From: Mucilaginibacter kameinonensis
Lineage (GTDB): Bacteria > Bacteroidota > Bacteroidia > Sphingobacteriales > Sphingobacteriaceae
Assembly (NCBI RefSeq): GCF_003675385.1
Contig: NZ_RCWZ01000002.1
Location: forward strand, 744,001-808,000
DNA: 64,000 nucleotides
Reading direction: 5' to 3'
The position numbers and the translations under genes are program-made. Below the pieces are notes generated by a model. The model was not told the origin of the DNA and did no database searches. It saw nothing but the letters and a program-made list of their open reading frames with translations. Shown here in pieces: positions 36,199-45,669 of the stretch. Positions within the stretch are counted from its first letter, which is position 1. Each line of letters opens with the position of its first letter.

Positions 36199-36965
36199 GA
36201 AAGTCGTTTGAACAGCACGTCAATCTGGTTGAGCTCTGTGCCCAAAGGTGTGTTGTTGCCGAATGCAAAAAGTTGAAACCGGTATCCCGCCAGGTAATTG
36301 GCAATGTCAAGAAACTGTGCCTGGCCATAGTAGTATTCTTTAAAGGATACTTCGCAGATAATATACTTCGAGGAGTTTAGCCAATCTCCAAGTCCTTTAA
36401 GCACCTCTAATTCAAATCCCTGTACATCAAGTTTGATAATATCAGGTGGCGATAAAGATTTATTATCAATCAGGTCGGCAAGGCGTTTAACTTCTACTTG
36501 CTCCTCATTTGCCTTTTGAATATGAAAATGCTCAAACTCAAGCGGGGTAGCAGATAGTAAGCTTGATGAGTCAGAAAAACTGGATATGTTGATGGTGGCA
36601 GTTCCGTTTTCGTTCCCCGCGCAATACGCGTGCAGGTAAATATCATTCAACGCCCTGCAATTTTCATTGAATTGTGAAATATGAAAAGATAATGGCTCAA
36701 ACGCGTGGACCGAAGCCTTTGGCAAAACAGATTTGGCAAGTAAGGTCCAGGTACCGATGTTGCTGCCCACATCATAAACAATGGGGTTTGCGCTCAATAA
36801 AGGGTCTTTACCGATTATTTCAAGTAGCTCAAGCGAATCGATATGCCCGAGTTTCAGCGCTTCCCCTGGTGTGTTTTTTAATTTTCTGATACGGCGTTTA
36901 CGCGCTATTTCAAGCGCCAACCTTTCAATCAGTCTTTTTGGTTTATATAAGATGGAGAAATTCAT
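36195..36965 (-). CDS. FkbM-family SAM-dependent methyltransferase
   Basis: The protein is 256 aa. SAM motif I VYDVGSNIGTWTLLAKS and VHAFEP are followed by the FkbM hallmark DIIKLDVQGFELEVLKGLGDW at about 183-203. It is likely an O-methyltransferase acting on a sugar of the exported glycan. The N-terminal 30 residues are very basic (KPKRLIERLALEIARKRRIRKL), which could favour membrane association. It overlaps the CgeB-like GT by 4 nt. It is distinct in sequence from the other FkbM protein in this operon, so two methylated positions are possible. Confidence 0.93.
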   Translation of the reverse strand: MNFSILYKPKRLIERLALEIARKRRIRKLKNTPGEALKLGHIDSLELLEIIGKDPLLSANPIVYDVGSNIGTWTLLAKSVLPKASVHAFEPLSFHISQFNENCRALNDIYLHAYCAGNENGTATINISSFSDSSSLLSATPLEFEHFHIQKANEEQVEVKRLADLIDNKSLSPPDIIKLDVQGFELEVLKGLGDWLNSSKYIICEVSFKEYYYGQAQFLDIANYLAGYRFQLFAFGNNTPLGTELNQIDVLFKRLS

Positions 36966-36998
36966 GGACGGTATGGATAGGAGTGTTTTAGTTACCGG

Positions 36999-37979
36999 TT
37001 AATCGTAAACTTCCTGTATGATTTCCAGCATACGCCGGGCACTTTTCTCCAGGGTGATGTTTTTCAATATATAATCCCTTGGGGTAAATTGCTGTTGTGT
37101 AACCTTCTCCCAAAAAGCATCAAACCCGGTTTCAAACGCTGCATAGTTCTTGAATTTCATCCCGCAGGTATCATCAAAAAAAGGAACGGATGAAGCAGGT
37201 ATATCCGGTGTGCCCCATTTATCTCTTTCAGGGTCAAGACAAAAATTTTGGTCCCAGGCGTAAACAGGTATATCCATAGATAAAGCTTCGCAACAGGCAA
37301 ATCCCTGGCTTTCATGTTCACATAGGAACACCATCGACCGGCATAGTTTTAAAAGCTTGTGATAATCTGCTTCCTGGTAATGTCCGTAAATGATTTCCGT
37401 GAATGACAACCCAAGTTCTTTTAGTTTATTTTTGACAGGCTCAACCAATTCCGCTTCCATTTCCGCATGATTCCATCTAATTTTATTATATATCAGAACA
37501 TCGTAAACCGGTTTTTTATCTTTTTCAGGAAGCCACTTTTGGGTTTCTATTCCTGCAGGCCAGAGTTCGCAGACTTCGGCCCCATAATAAGGAATGTAAA
37601 TGTCATTAGCCCATTTGGAATGTTGCAGGTATTTAACTATTGAAAAATCCTGGCACATGGTGAGCCATTGTGTGGGATGAGATACCAATGCGATACCGGC
37701 TATAATAGGATTAGGTTTATTATAGCCTTCAAGTGCTTGTTTGCCAATCCCTAATACTACTACGGGTTCACCGGGGGCTATTTCTTTAAACGGCCGGTTT
37801 ACCACATAGTTTACCCCAATTTCATCGAATCCGAGGCGTAGGTTAATAAAAACCTTCTCTATGCCGCTTATTTTCTTCGGCCGTAAAAGTTTTCGCGCAG
37901 CCGAGAAAATATATCTGTCGCCGGGAAAATAACGGTCTTTTTCCGGTGGTTTGCGAAAGTAAAGGTGAATGCGTTTCAT
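36999..37979 (-). CDS. Glycosyltransferase, GT4-like
   Basis: This 326-aa protein has a basic N-terminus (FRKPPEKDRYFPGDRYI), a central region with ISGIEKVFINLRLGFDEIGV, and a C-terminal half with CRSMVFLCEHESQGFACCEALSMDI, which fits the ExxGxxxxEA donor-binding motif of GT4 enzymes. The N-terminal domain is shorter than in most GT4 proteins. It starts with ATG overlapping the preceding GT2 stop by 4 nt, and is separated by 33 bp from the FkbM gene, one of the larger gaps in this operon. Function is inferred from the motif and context. Confidence 0.85.
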   Translation of the reverse strand: MKRIHLYFRKPPEKDRYFPGDRYIFSAARKLLRPKKISGIEKVFINLRLGFDEIGVNYVVNRPFKEIAPGEPVVVLGIGKQALEGYNKPNPIIAGIALVSHPTQWLTMCQDFSIVKYLQHSKWANDIYIPYYGAEVCELWPAGIETQKWLPEKDKKPVYDVLIYNKIRWNHAEMEAELVEPVKNKLKELGLSFTEIIYGHYQEADYHKLLKLCRSMVFLCEHESQGFACCEALSMDIPVYAWDQNFCLDPERDKWGTPDIPASSVPFFDDTCGMKFKNYAAFETGFDAFWEKVTQQQFTPRDYILKNITLEKSARRMLEIIQEVYD

Positions 37980-38998
37980 GATAGCTTGCCTGAGTTGTTT
38001 GGCCTTTTACTCAATTGATGTTTGAAGAGCTGCAGCCGTTTAGTAAATTTCCATCCAAACACCATGGATAATAATTTGCCGCTTGTTGTACCAAACGGAT
38101 ACTCCGTGCGAATTTCCGCTTTTAATGTCTTAAGATCGTTTTTGATTTGCCGCTCAAGCTCAGAATAGGCTGGATATGCTTTGAAAAGCAAACCGTGTAA
38201 CCATCGGGCGTGCATATTCTTCAATTCCGGCAATGTGTTTTTAGCTTTTAGCCATGAAATTTTAAGGCTTAGGGCATCGTACTGTGAGCGCAGATGTTTC
38301 TGTGTTGTTAAGCCCGACAGGTTTTTACTTCCCTGGTATTTCCTGTAATAATTGTAACCGGCTGATTTTAAAACACCCTTGGATGCCAGTACTACCCTGC
38401 AAAAAAACTCACCGTCGTCATCTAATGTTAGGTCTTCATTCCATTTGCCGGCTTTTTCTACAATGTTTTTTGGGCATAGCCAGGCATTCGGCTGCACCAT
38501 AGAGCCGTTGCCTTCATTATTTCCCCCGTAAAGATTAAAGAGAAAATTGAATGGGGGCAGGTCTAACAAAAATGCTTCTTCATATGCTGATGGCGCAAAT
38601 TCGGTAGGCTGACGGCCATCTGTAAAATGGATGGTGCTGCAAACTGCAACCATGTCGGGATTCGCGGCTAACAGGGTTACCTGTTTTTCTATTTTATCAG
38701 CACTTAGTATGTCATCAGCGTCGAGGAACTGAATATAATCTCCTTTTACTTTCATTAATCCGCTGTTCCTGGCAGCAGCAGCGTTTTTATTTTCCTGGTG
38801 ATAAACCCTGATTCGCTCGTTTTGAAAGGTTTTCGCGATAGAAAGAGATTGATCCGTCGATCCGTCGTCGATAATAATTACCTCGATATTTTGCCAGGTC
38901 TGGTTAATACAGGAATTGATAGCTTCGGCGAGATATAGCGCCGAATTATAAACCGGTATGATAATGGAAACCAGGGGACTCAAATCAGTTTCTTCCAC
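37976..38998 (-). CDS. Glycosyltransferase family 2
   Basis: This 340-aa GT-A transferase begins VSIIIPVYNSALYLAEAINS with the UDP-sugar aspartate in VIIIDDGSTDQS and the DxD motif QFLDADDIL at about 92-100. A C-terminal helical region (residues 240-330) follows, without clear membrane helices. The start is GTG at 38998, overlapping the upstream GT gene by 19 nt. GT2 enzymes invert the anomeric centre and usually act on lipid-linked intermediates at the inner membrane. Donor and linkage are unknown. Confidence 0.93.
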   Translation of the reverse strand: MEETDLSPLVSIIIPVYNSALYLAEAINSCINQTWQNIEVIIIDDGSTDQSLSIAKTFQNERIRVYHQENKNAAAARNSGLMKVKGDYIQFLDADDILSADKIEKQVTLLAANPDMVAVCSTIHFTDGRQPTEFAPSAYEEAFLLDLPPFNFLFNLYGGNNEGNGSMVQPNAWLCPKNIVEKAGKWNEDLTLDDDGEFFCRVVLASKGVLKSAGYNYYRKYQGSKNLSGLTTQKHLRSQYDALSLKISWLKAKNTLPELKNMHARWLHGLLFKAYPAYSELERQIKNDLKTLKAEIRTEYPFGTTSGKLLSMVFGWKFTKRLQLFKHQLSKRPNNSGKLS

Positions 38999-39900
38999 GC
39001 GGTTGTAAAATAATCATCTTTAGACAGGTCTACATAATGGTGTAGCACACCTGCCGCATTATTAACCATTGAGCTATCGGGGTTAACGATGTAGGTATTA
39101 GATGGCAGTATTTCTGTTTTAACACCTGTCAGTAGCATAGCGGTCAAGGCTTGTTCCAGGTAGTAAGACGCTCCCTCTTTTTCTTCCAGGACACCTATCC
39201 ACCGGTCTATTTTATCCCAGTTGACATCGGCACTGTTCATGCCGATAACGCCTACGTTTAATAATTCAGGTATTTTACTGCCGCAAAGTTCTTCCATCAG
39301 GTGCCTTGAGTACCCGTACGATTCCTGGCAGTCCAGCATATAAATAGGGGATGTCGGGTTTTGTAGCCAATTCAACAATTCCGTTGGTTCATTCCAAAAT
39401 AACATGTCAGAATCTAAAACTACTTTCCAGCCTGAAGGCACGATTGTATGTATATCCGTTAATTTTTTGATGTGCGGATAAACCTTCCTTTTATGGTTTA
39501 AATGCGGGTATCGCTGTTCCGGTAATATACTGTTGAGATTTTTCTCTATCATCTGCCGGGTTACAATACCTGCACCCGGAAGCTGTTTACGGATTTGAGC
39601 CAGCAGGTCTTCATCAAAACTGCCATCATCAACCAATATAAATCTGAGCGGCGCATTGGCCACCCGGTTGAGCGATTGGATGCAAAACAATGTTTGATAA
39701 AGATATTTTTTGCCTGTCAGGAAATAGACTGGCAAGCCATCTTCAAAAGATTTCACCGGGGGGAGTTCCGCTGATTTTGATGCCATCAAATGGCTCAGGC
39801 GGATCATCTTCTTGTAACTCCTGTATCCCCCGAACCTTTTAAAGGTCTTCAGCCTGGCTTTGGGGTAACGGTACAGGATATTTATAATTTTTTGGAGCAA
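38980..39900 (-). CDS. GT8-like glycosyltransferase
   Basis: This 306-aa protein has an N-terminal basic region, then a GT-A core with PVYFLTGKKYLYQTLFCIQSL and the DxD motif KVVLDSDMLFWNEP at about 164-177, followed by LLNVGVIGMNS, an order resembling GT8 and related retaining transferases. No ATG lies near the 5' end; TTG at 39900 (MLQKIINILYRY) is the best start and a downstream ATG (MIRLSHLM) would lose conserved N-terminal sequence. The coding frame overlaps the following GT2 start by 19 nt. The family call is tentative. Confidence 0.82.
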   Translation of the reverse strand: MLQKIINILYRYPKARLKTFKRFGGYRSYKKMIRLSHLMASKSAELPPVKSFEDGLPVYFLTGKKYLYQTLFCIQSLNRVANAPLRFILVDDGSFDEDLLAQIRKQLPGAGIVTRQMIEKNLNSILPEQRYPHLNHKRKVYPHIKKLTDIHTIVPSGWKVVLDSDMLFWNEPTELLNWLQNPTSPIYMLDCQESYGYSRHLMEELCGSKIPELLNVGVIGMNSADVNWDKIDRWIGVLEEKEGASYYLEQALTAMLLTGVKTEILPSNTYIVNPDSSMVNNAAGVLHHYVDLSKDDYFTTAWKKLI

Positions 39901-39926
39901 CTTGATAGTTTTTTGCTGTTAGATGC

Positions 39927-40835
39927 TTAGCCTGCCAAACCTTCAAAGGTTCCACAAGCCCCTTTCCATTTGAGGTAATTATAGCTGTTTTTCCAGGCTT
40001 TATAAACAACAAAACTTTTCAGTTTCCTTAAAGGCACTGTCCATCCCGGTATTTTTTTCCAGGGGCTGATGCCATGACTTTCCAGTACATAGATCCATGA
40101 TTTACTCAGATCTTTGCAAAGCCGGCCAAGGTAGTTTATTTCCAGCCTCTCTGCCGGGATGATATGGCGCAGGGACAGCTGTGGAAAATACCCGCTGTCC
40201 CATCCCGACTTTACAATTTCAAGCAATATATCGTTATCTCCGCCAGAACTTAAGGAGTTTCCTTTCCGATCGGTAATGATCGATTTTCCTGATGTGATCT
40301 TAGCGCGGTAAGATTGTAATGCAGCCTTACGCACTGCCATACCGGCACCTATGGGGCCATATTCGGGGAATTTGTTTTCCCATTGCTGAATGATTACCTC
40401 GTCGCCGAAATCGCGCAGCGCTAAACTGAAATAGAAAGTGGGTAGCCATTCCGGCTCTTCATATGGCAATTCAGGAAGCGATTTTCCACCTATTGCGCCC
40501 ATGTTTGGGTGATCAGTAAAAATAGTACTCGCATTTTGAACATAGTTTTCGTCCAAAATATTATCATCATCTACAAAAATTACAATATCGCCCTTAGCTT
40601 CGTCTACACCTCTTAACCGGGCGTAGGTCAGTCCTTGATTTTTTTCGATAACCACCCGGGCTGCCGCTTTCCACTGTAATGAAATCTCATCAATAACTTT
40701 ATTGTTAGAGTTATTATCTACTAAAATGAGTTCCCAGGCTTCGGGCGCTGCGCTTTGCTTTTTGAGCCCTTCAATTGTGGCAAGAAGCCGTTCGCTGTTC
40801 GGGTTATAAGTTGGTATAACGACGGAGAGGTACAT
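39927..40835 (-). CDS. Glycosyltransferase family 2
   Basis: This 302-aa GT2 enzyme starts LSVVIPTYNPNSERLLATIEG, with LILVDNNSNN and the DxD motif IVFVDDDNIL at about 90-99. It then has GAIGGKSLPELPYEEPEWLP and GAGMAVRKAAL, a pattern seen in WsaE/EpsJ-like and rhamnosyl- or galactosyl-type GT2 enzymes. The GGDNDILLEIVKSGWDSGYFP stretch forms the ED acceptor-base region. It is flanked by a GT4 gene (24-bp gap) and the GT8-like gene (26-bp gap). Confidence 0.93.
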   Translation of the reverse strand: MYLSVVIPTYNPNSERLLATIEGLKKQSAAPEAWELILVDNNSNNKVIDEISLQWKAAARVVIEKNQGLTYARLRGVDEAKGDIVIFVDDDNILDENYVQNASTIFTDHPNMGAIGGKSLPELPYEEPEWLPTFYFSLALRDFGDEVIIQQWENKFPEYGPIGAGMAVRKAALQSYRAKITSGKSIITDRKGNSLSSGGDNDILLEIVKSGWDSGYFPQLSLRHIIPAERLEINYLGRLCKDLSKSWIYVLESHGISPWKKIPGWTVPLRKLKSFVVYKAWKNSYNYLKWKGACGTFEGLAG

Positions 40836-40859
40836 GACCGGTAAAATTGTGGATTTGTT

Positions 40860-42056
40860 TTAAATAAGTTTACTGTAATTTTCTTCCAAAAGTGCTCCGA
40901 TTTTTTCGTTACTATACGCCGCAACTACTTTTTTCCTTGCATTTTCTCCCAATTGTATTCGCAGGTCTGGATTATCAATAAGACGGATAAGTGCCCTCGC
41001 TATTTCCATGTGGTTGGAGGGATCAATAAGCAGGCCTCCATCGCAATCTTCAAGCATATCTTTCATGCCGCCCTCCCGGCTGGCTACAATGCCACGCGCG
41101 GCGCTCATAGCCTCAAGGCAACTGTAGGGGAAATTTTCCCAGATACTCGGGAAAACGCAGATATCCGTACCGGCGTAAATTTCTGAAATAAGGTGAGCCG
41201 GTACCAGGGTAAATTCCAGGTTATCGCGGTAATCTTTCAGTACCTCAAGCAGATACTCTTTCATATCAAGGCCTTTAACTGGCGATTTTTGTATCCCGCC
41301 TACGAATTTAACCTTGATAAATGGTTTTGCTTTTAAAACGATTGACAGGGCAGCTGCCAGCTTTACAAGCCCTTTTCTAACTTCCAGGCGGCCTATATAG
41401 GTTATCGTGTTTGTGTTGGTGCTTGATGGAATACTAAGAAGTTCTTTTCCGGGAGCAAACAGATTGGGAATGTTCAATATCCGGTTCCTGTCTATACGCC
41501 ACTTGCGGGCAACAATATCGCCCAGGCTGATGGAAGGCGTATGTATTTGCTCTGCCAGCACCGTGGTTAGATAATCAGGATCTGTTTTAGTATTGCGCGG
41601 TTTCCAGAAACGTCTGTATAGTTTTCCGCGAATAATACCGCTGAGTATGAACCTGCATTTTTGTAAATAGGTTAAATAATGATTATTAATTATATCAACC
41701 AGGAACCAGGGTATATGCAGCCTCACCACGAGCGGGATATGCATGAAATTCCGTTTAATAGACAGGCCATCTCCGGAGAATTCCGGCGACTCAATCAGGT
41801 CGAATTTTCCGGCTTCGTTAGCCGCTTCAAAAAAAGGCAGAATTACAGTATGGAAAATTTCCCTGTCTGTACATAATACGCGATTTACTTTGATCCCATC
41901 CACTACCTCTGTAACCGTACGGTGCGTTGAAGCGCAAAAGACCTCAACAATATGTCCTCGTTCAAGCATCATCCGCGAAACCTGTTGAACGTAGGTGGCT
42001 ATACCGCCAACGGCAGTGTCAGGAGGATATTCATAAGATATATACGCGATTTTCAT
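40860..42056 (-). CDS. Glycosyltransferase family 4
   Basis: This 398-aa GT-B protein opens IAYISYEYPPDTAVGGIATYV, the glycine-rich start typical of glycogen-synthase-like GT4 enzymes. The C-terminal domain has ITYIGRLEVRKGLVKLAAAL and CVFPSIWENFPYSCLEAMSA, the canonical ExxxxxxxE donor motif, and ends with IDNPDLRIQLGENARKKVV. It is clearly a retaining nucleotide-sugar transferase. It sits in the same transcript 10 bp after the upstream GT2. Specificity is unknown. Confidence 0.95.
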   Translation of the reverse strand: MKIAYISYEYPPDTAVGGIATYVQQVSRMMLERGHIVEVFCASTHRTVTEVVDGIKVNRVLCTDREIFHTVILPFFEAANEAGKFDLIESPEFSGDGLSIKRNFMHIPLVVRLHIPWFLVDIINNHYLTYLQKCRFILSGIIRGKLYRRFWKPRNTKTDPDYLTTVLAEQIHTPSISLGDIVARKWRIDRNRILNIPNLFAPGKELLSIPSSTNTNTITYIGRLEVRKGLVKLAAALSIVLKAKPFIKVKFVGGIQKSPVKGLDMKEYLLEVLKDYRDNLEFTLVPAHLISEIYAGTDICVFPSIWENFPYSCLEAMSAARGIVASREGGMKDMLEDCDGGLLIDPSNHMEIARALIRLIDNPDLRIQLGENARKKVVAAYSNEKIGALLEENYSKLI

Positions 42057-42066
42057 CTGCTGCCTT

Positions 42067-42990
42067 TTATATCAGACCTAATGATCTGTAAATTTTAGTT
42101 CTTATACGATTAATGAAGTTAACTTTCCCCCAATGAGGAACAGCGCCATGTCCCTCGTCTGACCACATCAGTTTTTCATCCTCATCCCACTTCATTTTCA
42201 TCTTTGCATCTGATGTTTTAGCGGTATCATGAATATTAGCTACCGATAGCGGCTTTTTGATTAGTTTCCTTTTCTGACCTTTAACCAGGCGAAGCCAGAG
42301 TTCAAAGTCAAGCGCGCAATGCAGTCTTTCCCAGATAGGTTGATGTATTGTCGCGCTCCAAAACGACGACGGCTGTACAAGATTGGGTATTTTCAAAAAG
42401 AAGTCCAGTGATGGCAGTACCTTGCTTACATCGAACTGTTGTGTGGTTTCGCGATAATTCAAACCATAACCATAAACGAATTTAGCTTTCGACCGTGTAA
42501 ATAGTTGGATAACTTCCTGAAAAACATCTTTCAGATAATAATCGTCGCTATTGATCCATGCATAAAAATCGCCTGATGCCAGGCTAAACCCCAGGTTAAT
42601 AGCTTGGCCCTGCCCGTTATCCCTGGCACTGCGGTAGTAGCTGATCCATGGTGCGTATTTTTCAAGAATAGAGACGGTCTCATCGTTACTTCCGCCATCT
42701 ATTACGATATATTCCAGGTTAGGATAGTTTTGCAGCAGGATGGAGCGAATGGTTTGTTCAATGAACCTGCCTTGATTATAGGATGGTGTAACTATCGTCA
42801 GCTTAGGCCAGTTATTGTTGGTGCGGTAAACCTCCGGATCTGTTTCCTCGGTCCAGGGCCAGCCGGTTTGCTGATTATCGGGAGCGGGCAAAACTTTAAG
42901 CAGACCACCCGACGGTATTACCTGTAAAGGTACGTTAACGCCTGCTGCTATAAAATCTTCCCGGTATTTTTTCAGATCAGGTAAATTCAT
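42067..42990 (-). CDS. Glycosyltransferase family 2
   Basis: This 307-aa protein has a ~60-residue N-terminal extension (LKKYREDFIAAGVNVPLQVIP) before the GT2 core LTIVTPSYNQGRFIEQTIRS and YIVIDGGSNDETVSIL, with the DxD-like AWINSDDYYL at about 145-154. The VSPSYNQ/IDGGSxDxT pattern is the same subclass as the plus-strand GT2 at 61378. The end is basic (RIRTKIYRSLGLI). It lies between two GT4 genes with 10- and 20-bp gaps. Confidence 0.92.
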   Translation of the reverse strand: MNLPDLKKYREDFIAAGVNVPLQVIPSGGLLKVLPAPDNQQTGWPWTEETDPEVYRTNNNWPKLTIVTPSYNQGRFIEQTIRSILLQNYPNLEYIVIDGGSNDETVSILEKYAPWISYYRSARDNGQGQAINLGFSLASGDFYAWINSDDYYLKDVFQEVIQLFTRSKAKFVYGYGLNYRETTQQFDVSKVLPSLDFFLKIPNLVQPSSFWSATIHQPIWERLHCALDFELWLRLVKGQKRKLIKKPLSVANIHDTAKTSDAKMKMKWDEDEKLMWSDEGHGAVPHWGKVNFINRIRTKIYRSLGLI

Positions 42991-43010
42991 CCTGCTTGCT
43001 TAATAAATGG

Positions 43011-44168
43011 TTATGCCGTTTCCTGTAGCGCTATGCGCAGAAATCCATTGCCGAAATTTTTAATATTGCGTTGATAATCAGGATTGGCATAAAGCGAAGG
43101 GAGCGGATGTGCACTAATGGCAAGCTCCAATTTTGCCGCTAAGTCCTTTACATCCAAAGGAGCGAAGAACCTGGCGCTGCTATCAACAAGTTGCTCCTGG
43201 TGAACTTCTATATCGGAAACAATTAATGCCTTATTCATTGATTTAGCGTCTTCAACTACGGTGCTCCAGCCCTCAAAAAGGGATGGCTGAACAATAGCAA
43301 CAGCATTATTCATTAGCTGTAATTGTTCCTCTCTTTTGATAAAACCAAGAAACCTGATATTGTCGGTAAGATTATTTTGCTGAACATAAGTATTAAGTTC
43401 TGTAAAATATTCAGGGTTCCTGAGGTCTGCCGTATTGCCGGTAAAAGCAACAGTAATGTTGGTACCATTATTTTTAAGCCTGTGTACGGCCTGGATAACC
43501 GTAAGCTGGTTTTTATGCTTCCAAAACTGGTTGGGGCAAAGGAAATAAATATCAGGCAAATCAAACTTCTTAAGCAGGGGGCCGATAGTCAAATTCCGGT
43601 AGACTGGGTGAGTGACGGCGAAGGGCAGCACATGCACTTTAACAAGATGTCCGGGATAAAGCGATTTAAAATGTCCCGCCGCGTTTTGGCTGCTCAGAAT
43701 AAGATGCTCTGACGAACCCTGAATCTCCATCTGGCTTCTTTTTCTGCCTTCAATAGCCTCTGCACTAAAAAATTCGGGGGCGAAATGTTCCTGAAAATCT
43801 GCTACCCAATAAATTTTATTACTGGCGAGAGATTGGGCCATGCTTTTGTAATATGGAAATACCGCATCCAGGTTTTTTATAGTTTGATTAAAGAATGCGG
43901 TCTTAACCAGGCGATTGGTTATTTTATTAAAAAAGCGGGTGGCAAAACTGGCCTCTCCGGTACCTAACCTAAAGCTTATATATGGGTAGGATATGTTATT
44001 TTTAGCAGCTTGATAATCGCTTCGCTTATTAATGATCAAAACGAGGTGCGGTTTAAGCTCTTCATCAAGTGTGTTTAATGCGCTTACAAGATTCTCTATA
44101 TAATAAGTACCGCCAATCCAATTTTCGTTGTATGAGTAATTGAGCGCTATCCTCTTTCTTTTAGCCAT
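43011..44168 (-). CDS. Glycosyltransferase family 4
   Basis: This 385-aa GT-B transferase starts RIALNYSYNENWIGGTYYIEN with the acceptor-side glycine motif. The donor domain has FLCPNQFWKHKNQLTVIQAVH, NIRFLGFIKREEQL and AIVQPSLFEGWSTVVEDAKSM. This SLFEGWSTVVEDA form is typical of mannosyl- and fucosyl-type GT4 enzymes such as WbdA/MtfB relatives. It overlaps the epimerase gene upstream by 22 nt. Specificity is a guess from resemblance only. Confidence 0.93.
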   Translation of the reverse strand: MAKRKRIALNYSYNENWIGGTYYIENLVSALNTLDEELKPHLVLIINKRSDYQAAKNNISYPYISFRLGTGEASFATRFFNKITNRLVKTAFFNQTIKNLDAVFPYYKSMAQSLASNKIYWVADFQEHFAPEFFSAEAIEGRKRSQMEIQGSSEHLILSSQNAAGHFKSLYPGHLVKVHVLPFAVTHPVYRNLTIGPLLKKFDLPDIYFLCPNQFWKHKNQLTVIQAVHRLKNNGTNITVAFTGNTADLRNPEYFTELNTYVQQNNLTDNIRFLGFIKREEQLQLMNNAVAIVQPSLFEGWSTVVEDAKSMNKALIVSDIEVHQEQLVDSSARFFAPLDVKDLAAKLELAISAHPLPSLYANPDYQRNIKNFGNGFLRIALQETA

Positions 44169-45046
44169 TTACAATAGTCTTTTATACCATCTTCAAAACT
44201 TATTTGCTGCTGGTAGCCTAAACTTTTCAGCAAACTTGTATCGGCTTGCCAATAAAGCGGGTCGCCGGATCGATTCACTCCTTCAAAGCTAAAGACTCCC
44301 TTAAATTCTATATTTTCAAGAAACGCACTGGCAGCTGCTGCTATGGTGATTGGGCTGCCATTGGCGATATTAATAATTTTGAAACCTGTTTGGTTTCCAC
44401 TAATAACTAGTGACATTGCATTCACGATGTCGGTTACGTGAATAAACTCGCGGGTTTCTTCACCGGTACCAAAAAGAGCGAAATGCTGCTGTGACCTTGA
44501 TTTTTTGAAAAGATCCCAGAATAATTGCTTTTGTAAGCCTCTGCCGTATGCGGAAAATACACGGAAAATGAAGATGCTTAGCCCATAATATTTATGATAT
44601 AGTTCACAAAGCTCTTCTGCCTGCTTTTTATGAATGCCATAAGGGGATAGGGGAGCCAGCCTATCGGTTTCTTTGATCGGCATAACAACGGGATTGCCAT
44701 AAACTGCCGCGCTTGACATCTGCAGGAACTTACAATCATTGTTTTCTTCCCTGATGGCGTTAAGCAGGGCAACTGTCAGGTTCACATTCAACAGATAATC
44801 TTTTTCCGGACGAATGAAAGAATCTGGTACAGAGGCAGCGCCGGCGCAATTAACACACCAGGTAAATTGATGTTTTCGGAACACCGATTTAAAATCCGCA
44901 TTGGTGGCATCTATTAAAAAATAGTTGGGATCGTTGTATTCCGTTACAACATCCGCTCCGTAAACATCATAGCCATCCAGATCTTTGAAAAAGTTGTAGC
45001 AGACAGAGCCTATAAATCCTTTTGAGCCTATGATCAGAATATTCAT
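44147..45046 (-). CDS. NAD-dependent epimerase/dehydratase (SDR extended)
   Basis: This 299-aa extended short-chain dehydrogenase has an NAD(P)-binding GSKGFIG motif at 7-13, Ser111/Ser112 of SSAAVYG, and catalytic Y136-x3-K140 in YGIHKKQAEEL. It is the only sugar-nucleotide-modifying enzyme in the cluster, plausibly a 4-epimerase, 4-reductase or dehydratase acting on an NDP-sugar. Its start overlaps the acyltransferase stop by 4 nt, so a modified and then acylated sugar is a reasonable inference. The exact reaction is not predictable from motifs alone. Confidence 0.92.
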   Translation of the reverse strand: MNILIIGSKGFIGSVCYNFFKDLDGYDVYGADVVTEYNDPNYFLIDATNADFKSVFRKHQFTWCVNCAGAASVPDSFIRPEKDYLLNVNLTVALLNAIREENNDCKFLQMSSAAVYGNPVVMPIKETDRLAPLSPYGIHKKQAEELCELYHKYYGLSIFIFRVFSAYGRGLQKQLFWDLFKKSRSQQHFALFGTGEETREFIHVTDIVNAMSLVISGNQTGFKIINIANGSPITIAAAASAFLENIEFKGVFSFEGVNRSGDPLYWQADTSLLKSLGYQQQISFEDGIKDYCKWLKERG

Positions 45047-45669
45047 TTTTCAGTAAGTTGCTTTTTTACCCTGGCCGGATTACCGGTCACTAATGTAAAG
45101 GGTGGCACATCTTTAGTCACAACGGTATTAGCACCAACAATAGCTCCTTTACCAATAGTTACACCTTTTAAAATGGTGGCATTAAAACTTATCCAGGCAT
45201 AATCCTCAATGATCACGGGTGCGGTGAGCACATTGCCCTTTTCTGCCCACGAGCCATTATTAACCAGGTCTACATATCTTTCCGCTCTTTCTATGGCGTC
45301 AAGTTCATGGGCATTGGTGTCCATAACATTTACGTTATGTGATATCTGTACATAATCACCAATGCTAACGCTGTCGCCCGACCATATCCTGGAATGATCA
45401 CCTATATAGCAGTTTTCGCCAATAGTGATCTGTCCGCCATATTTAAATACATGCAGCATCCCCCTGATATGAGTGCCTTGGCCAACTGTTATTTTTGACC
45501 GGTCCTGCGCGTTAGAAACTGTGGCTTCAGGATAAAAAATAGCTCCTGAATTAACCACATTGGCTTCAATGTGCCTGTTGTTTTGCTCCTGATATAGAGT
45601 ATTAAGTATATGGTGGATATTGATCTTCTTTAAAAAGCCGGTGATCAGTTTCTTTATCAGTTTTTTCAT
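45043..45669 (-). CDS. Left-handed beta-helix (hexapeptide) acyltransferase
   Basis: This 208-aa protein consists of imperfect hexapeptide repeats (ITIGENCYIGDHSRIWSGDSVSIGDYVQI; ATILKGVTIGKGAIVGANTVVTKDVPP) with the catalytic His in NVMDTNAHE, as in maltose/galactoside O-acetyltransferases. It probably O- or N-acetylates a sugar of the repeat unit using acetyl-CoA and works as a trimer. A ~45-residue basic N-terminal helix precedes the repeats. It is coupled by ATGA overlaps with a GT upstream and the epimerase downstream. Confidence 0.92.
   Translation of the reverse strand: MKKLIKKLITGFLKKINIHHILNTLYQEQNNRHIEANVVNSGAIFYPEATVSNAQDRSKITVGQGTHIRGMLHVFKYGGQITIGENCYIGDHSRIWSGDSVSIGDYVQISHNVNVMDTNAHELDAIERAERYVDLVNNGSWAEKGNVLTAPVIIEDYAWISFNATILKGVTIGKGAIVGANTVVTKDVPPFTLVTGNPARVKKQLTEK

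Noticed and set aside
43323..43712. 129-aa plus-strand frame inside a GT4 gene
   Set aside because: Antisense shadow of a well-supported glycosyltransferase; no recognisable motif.
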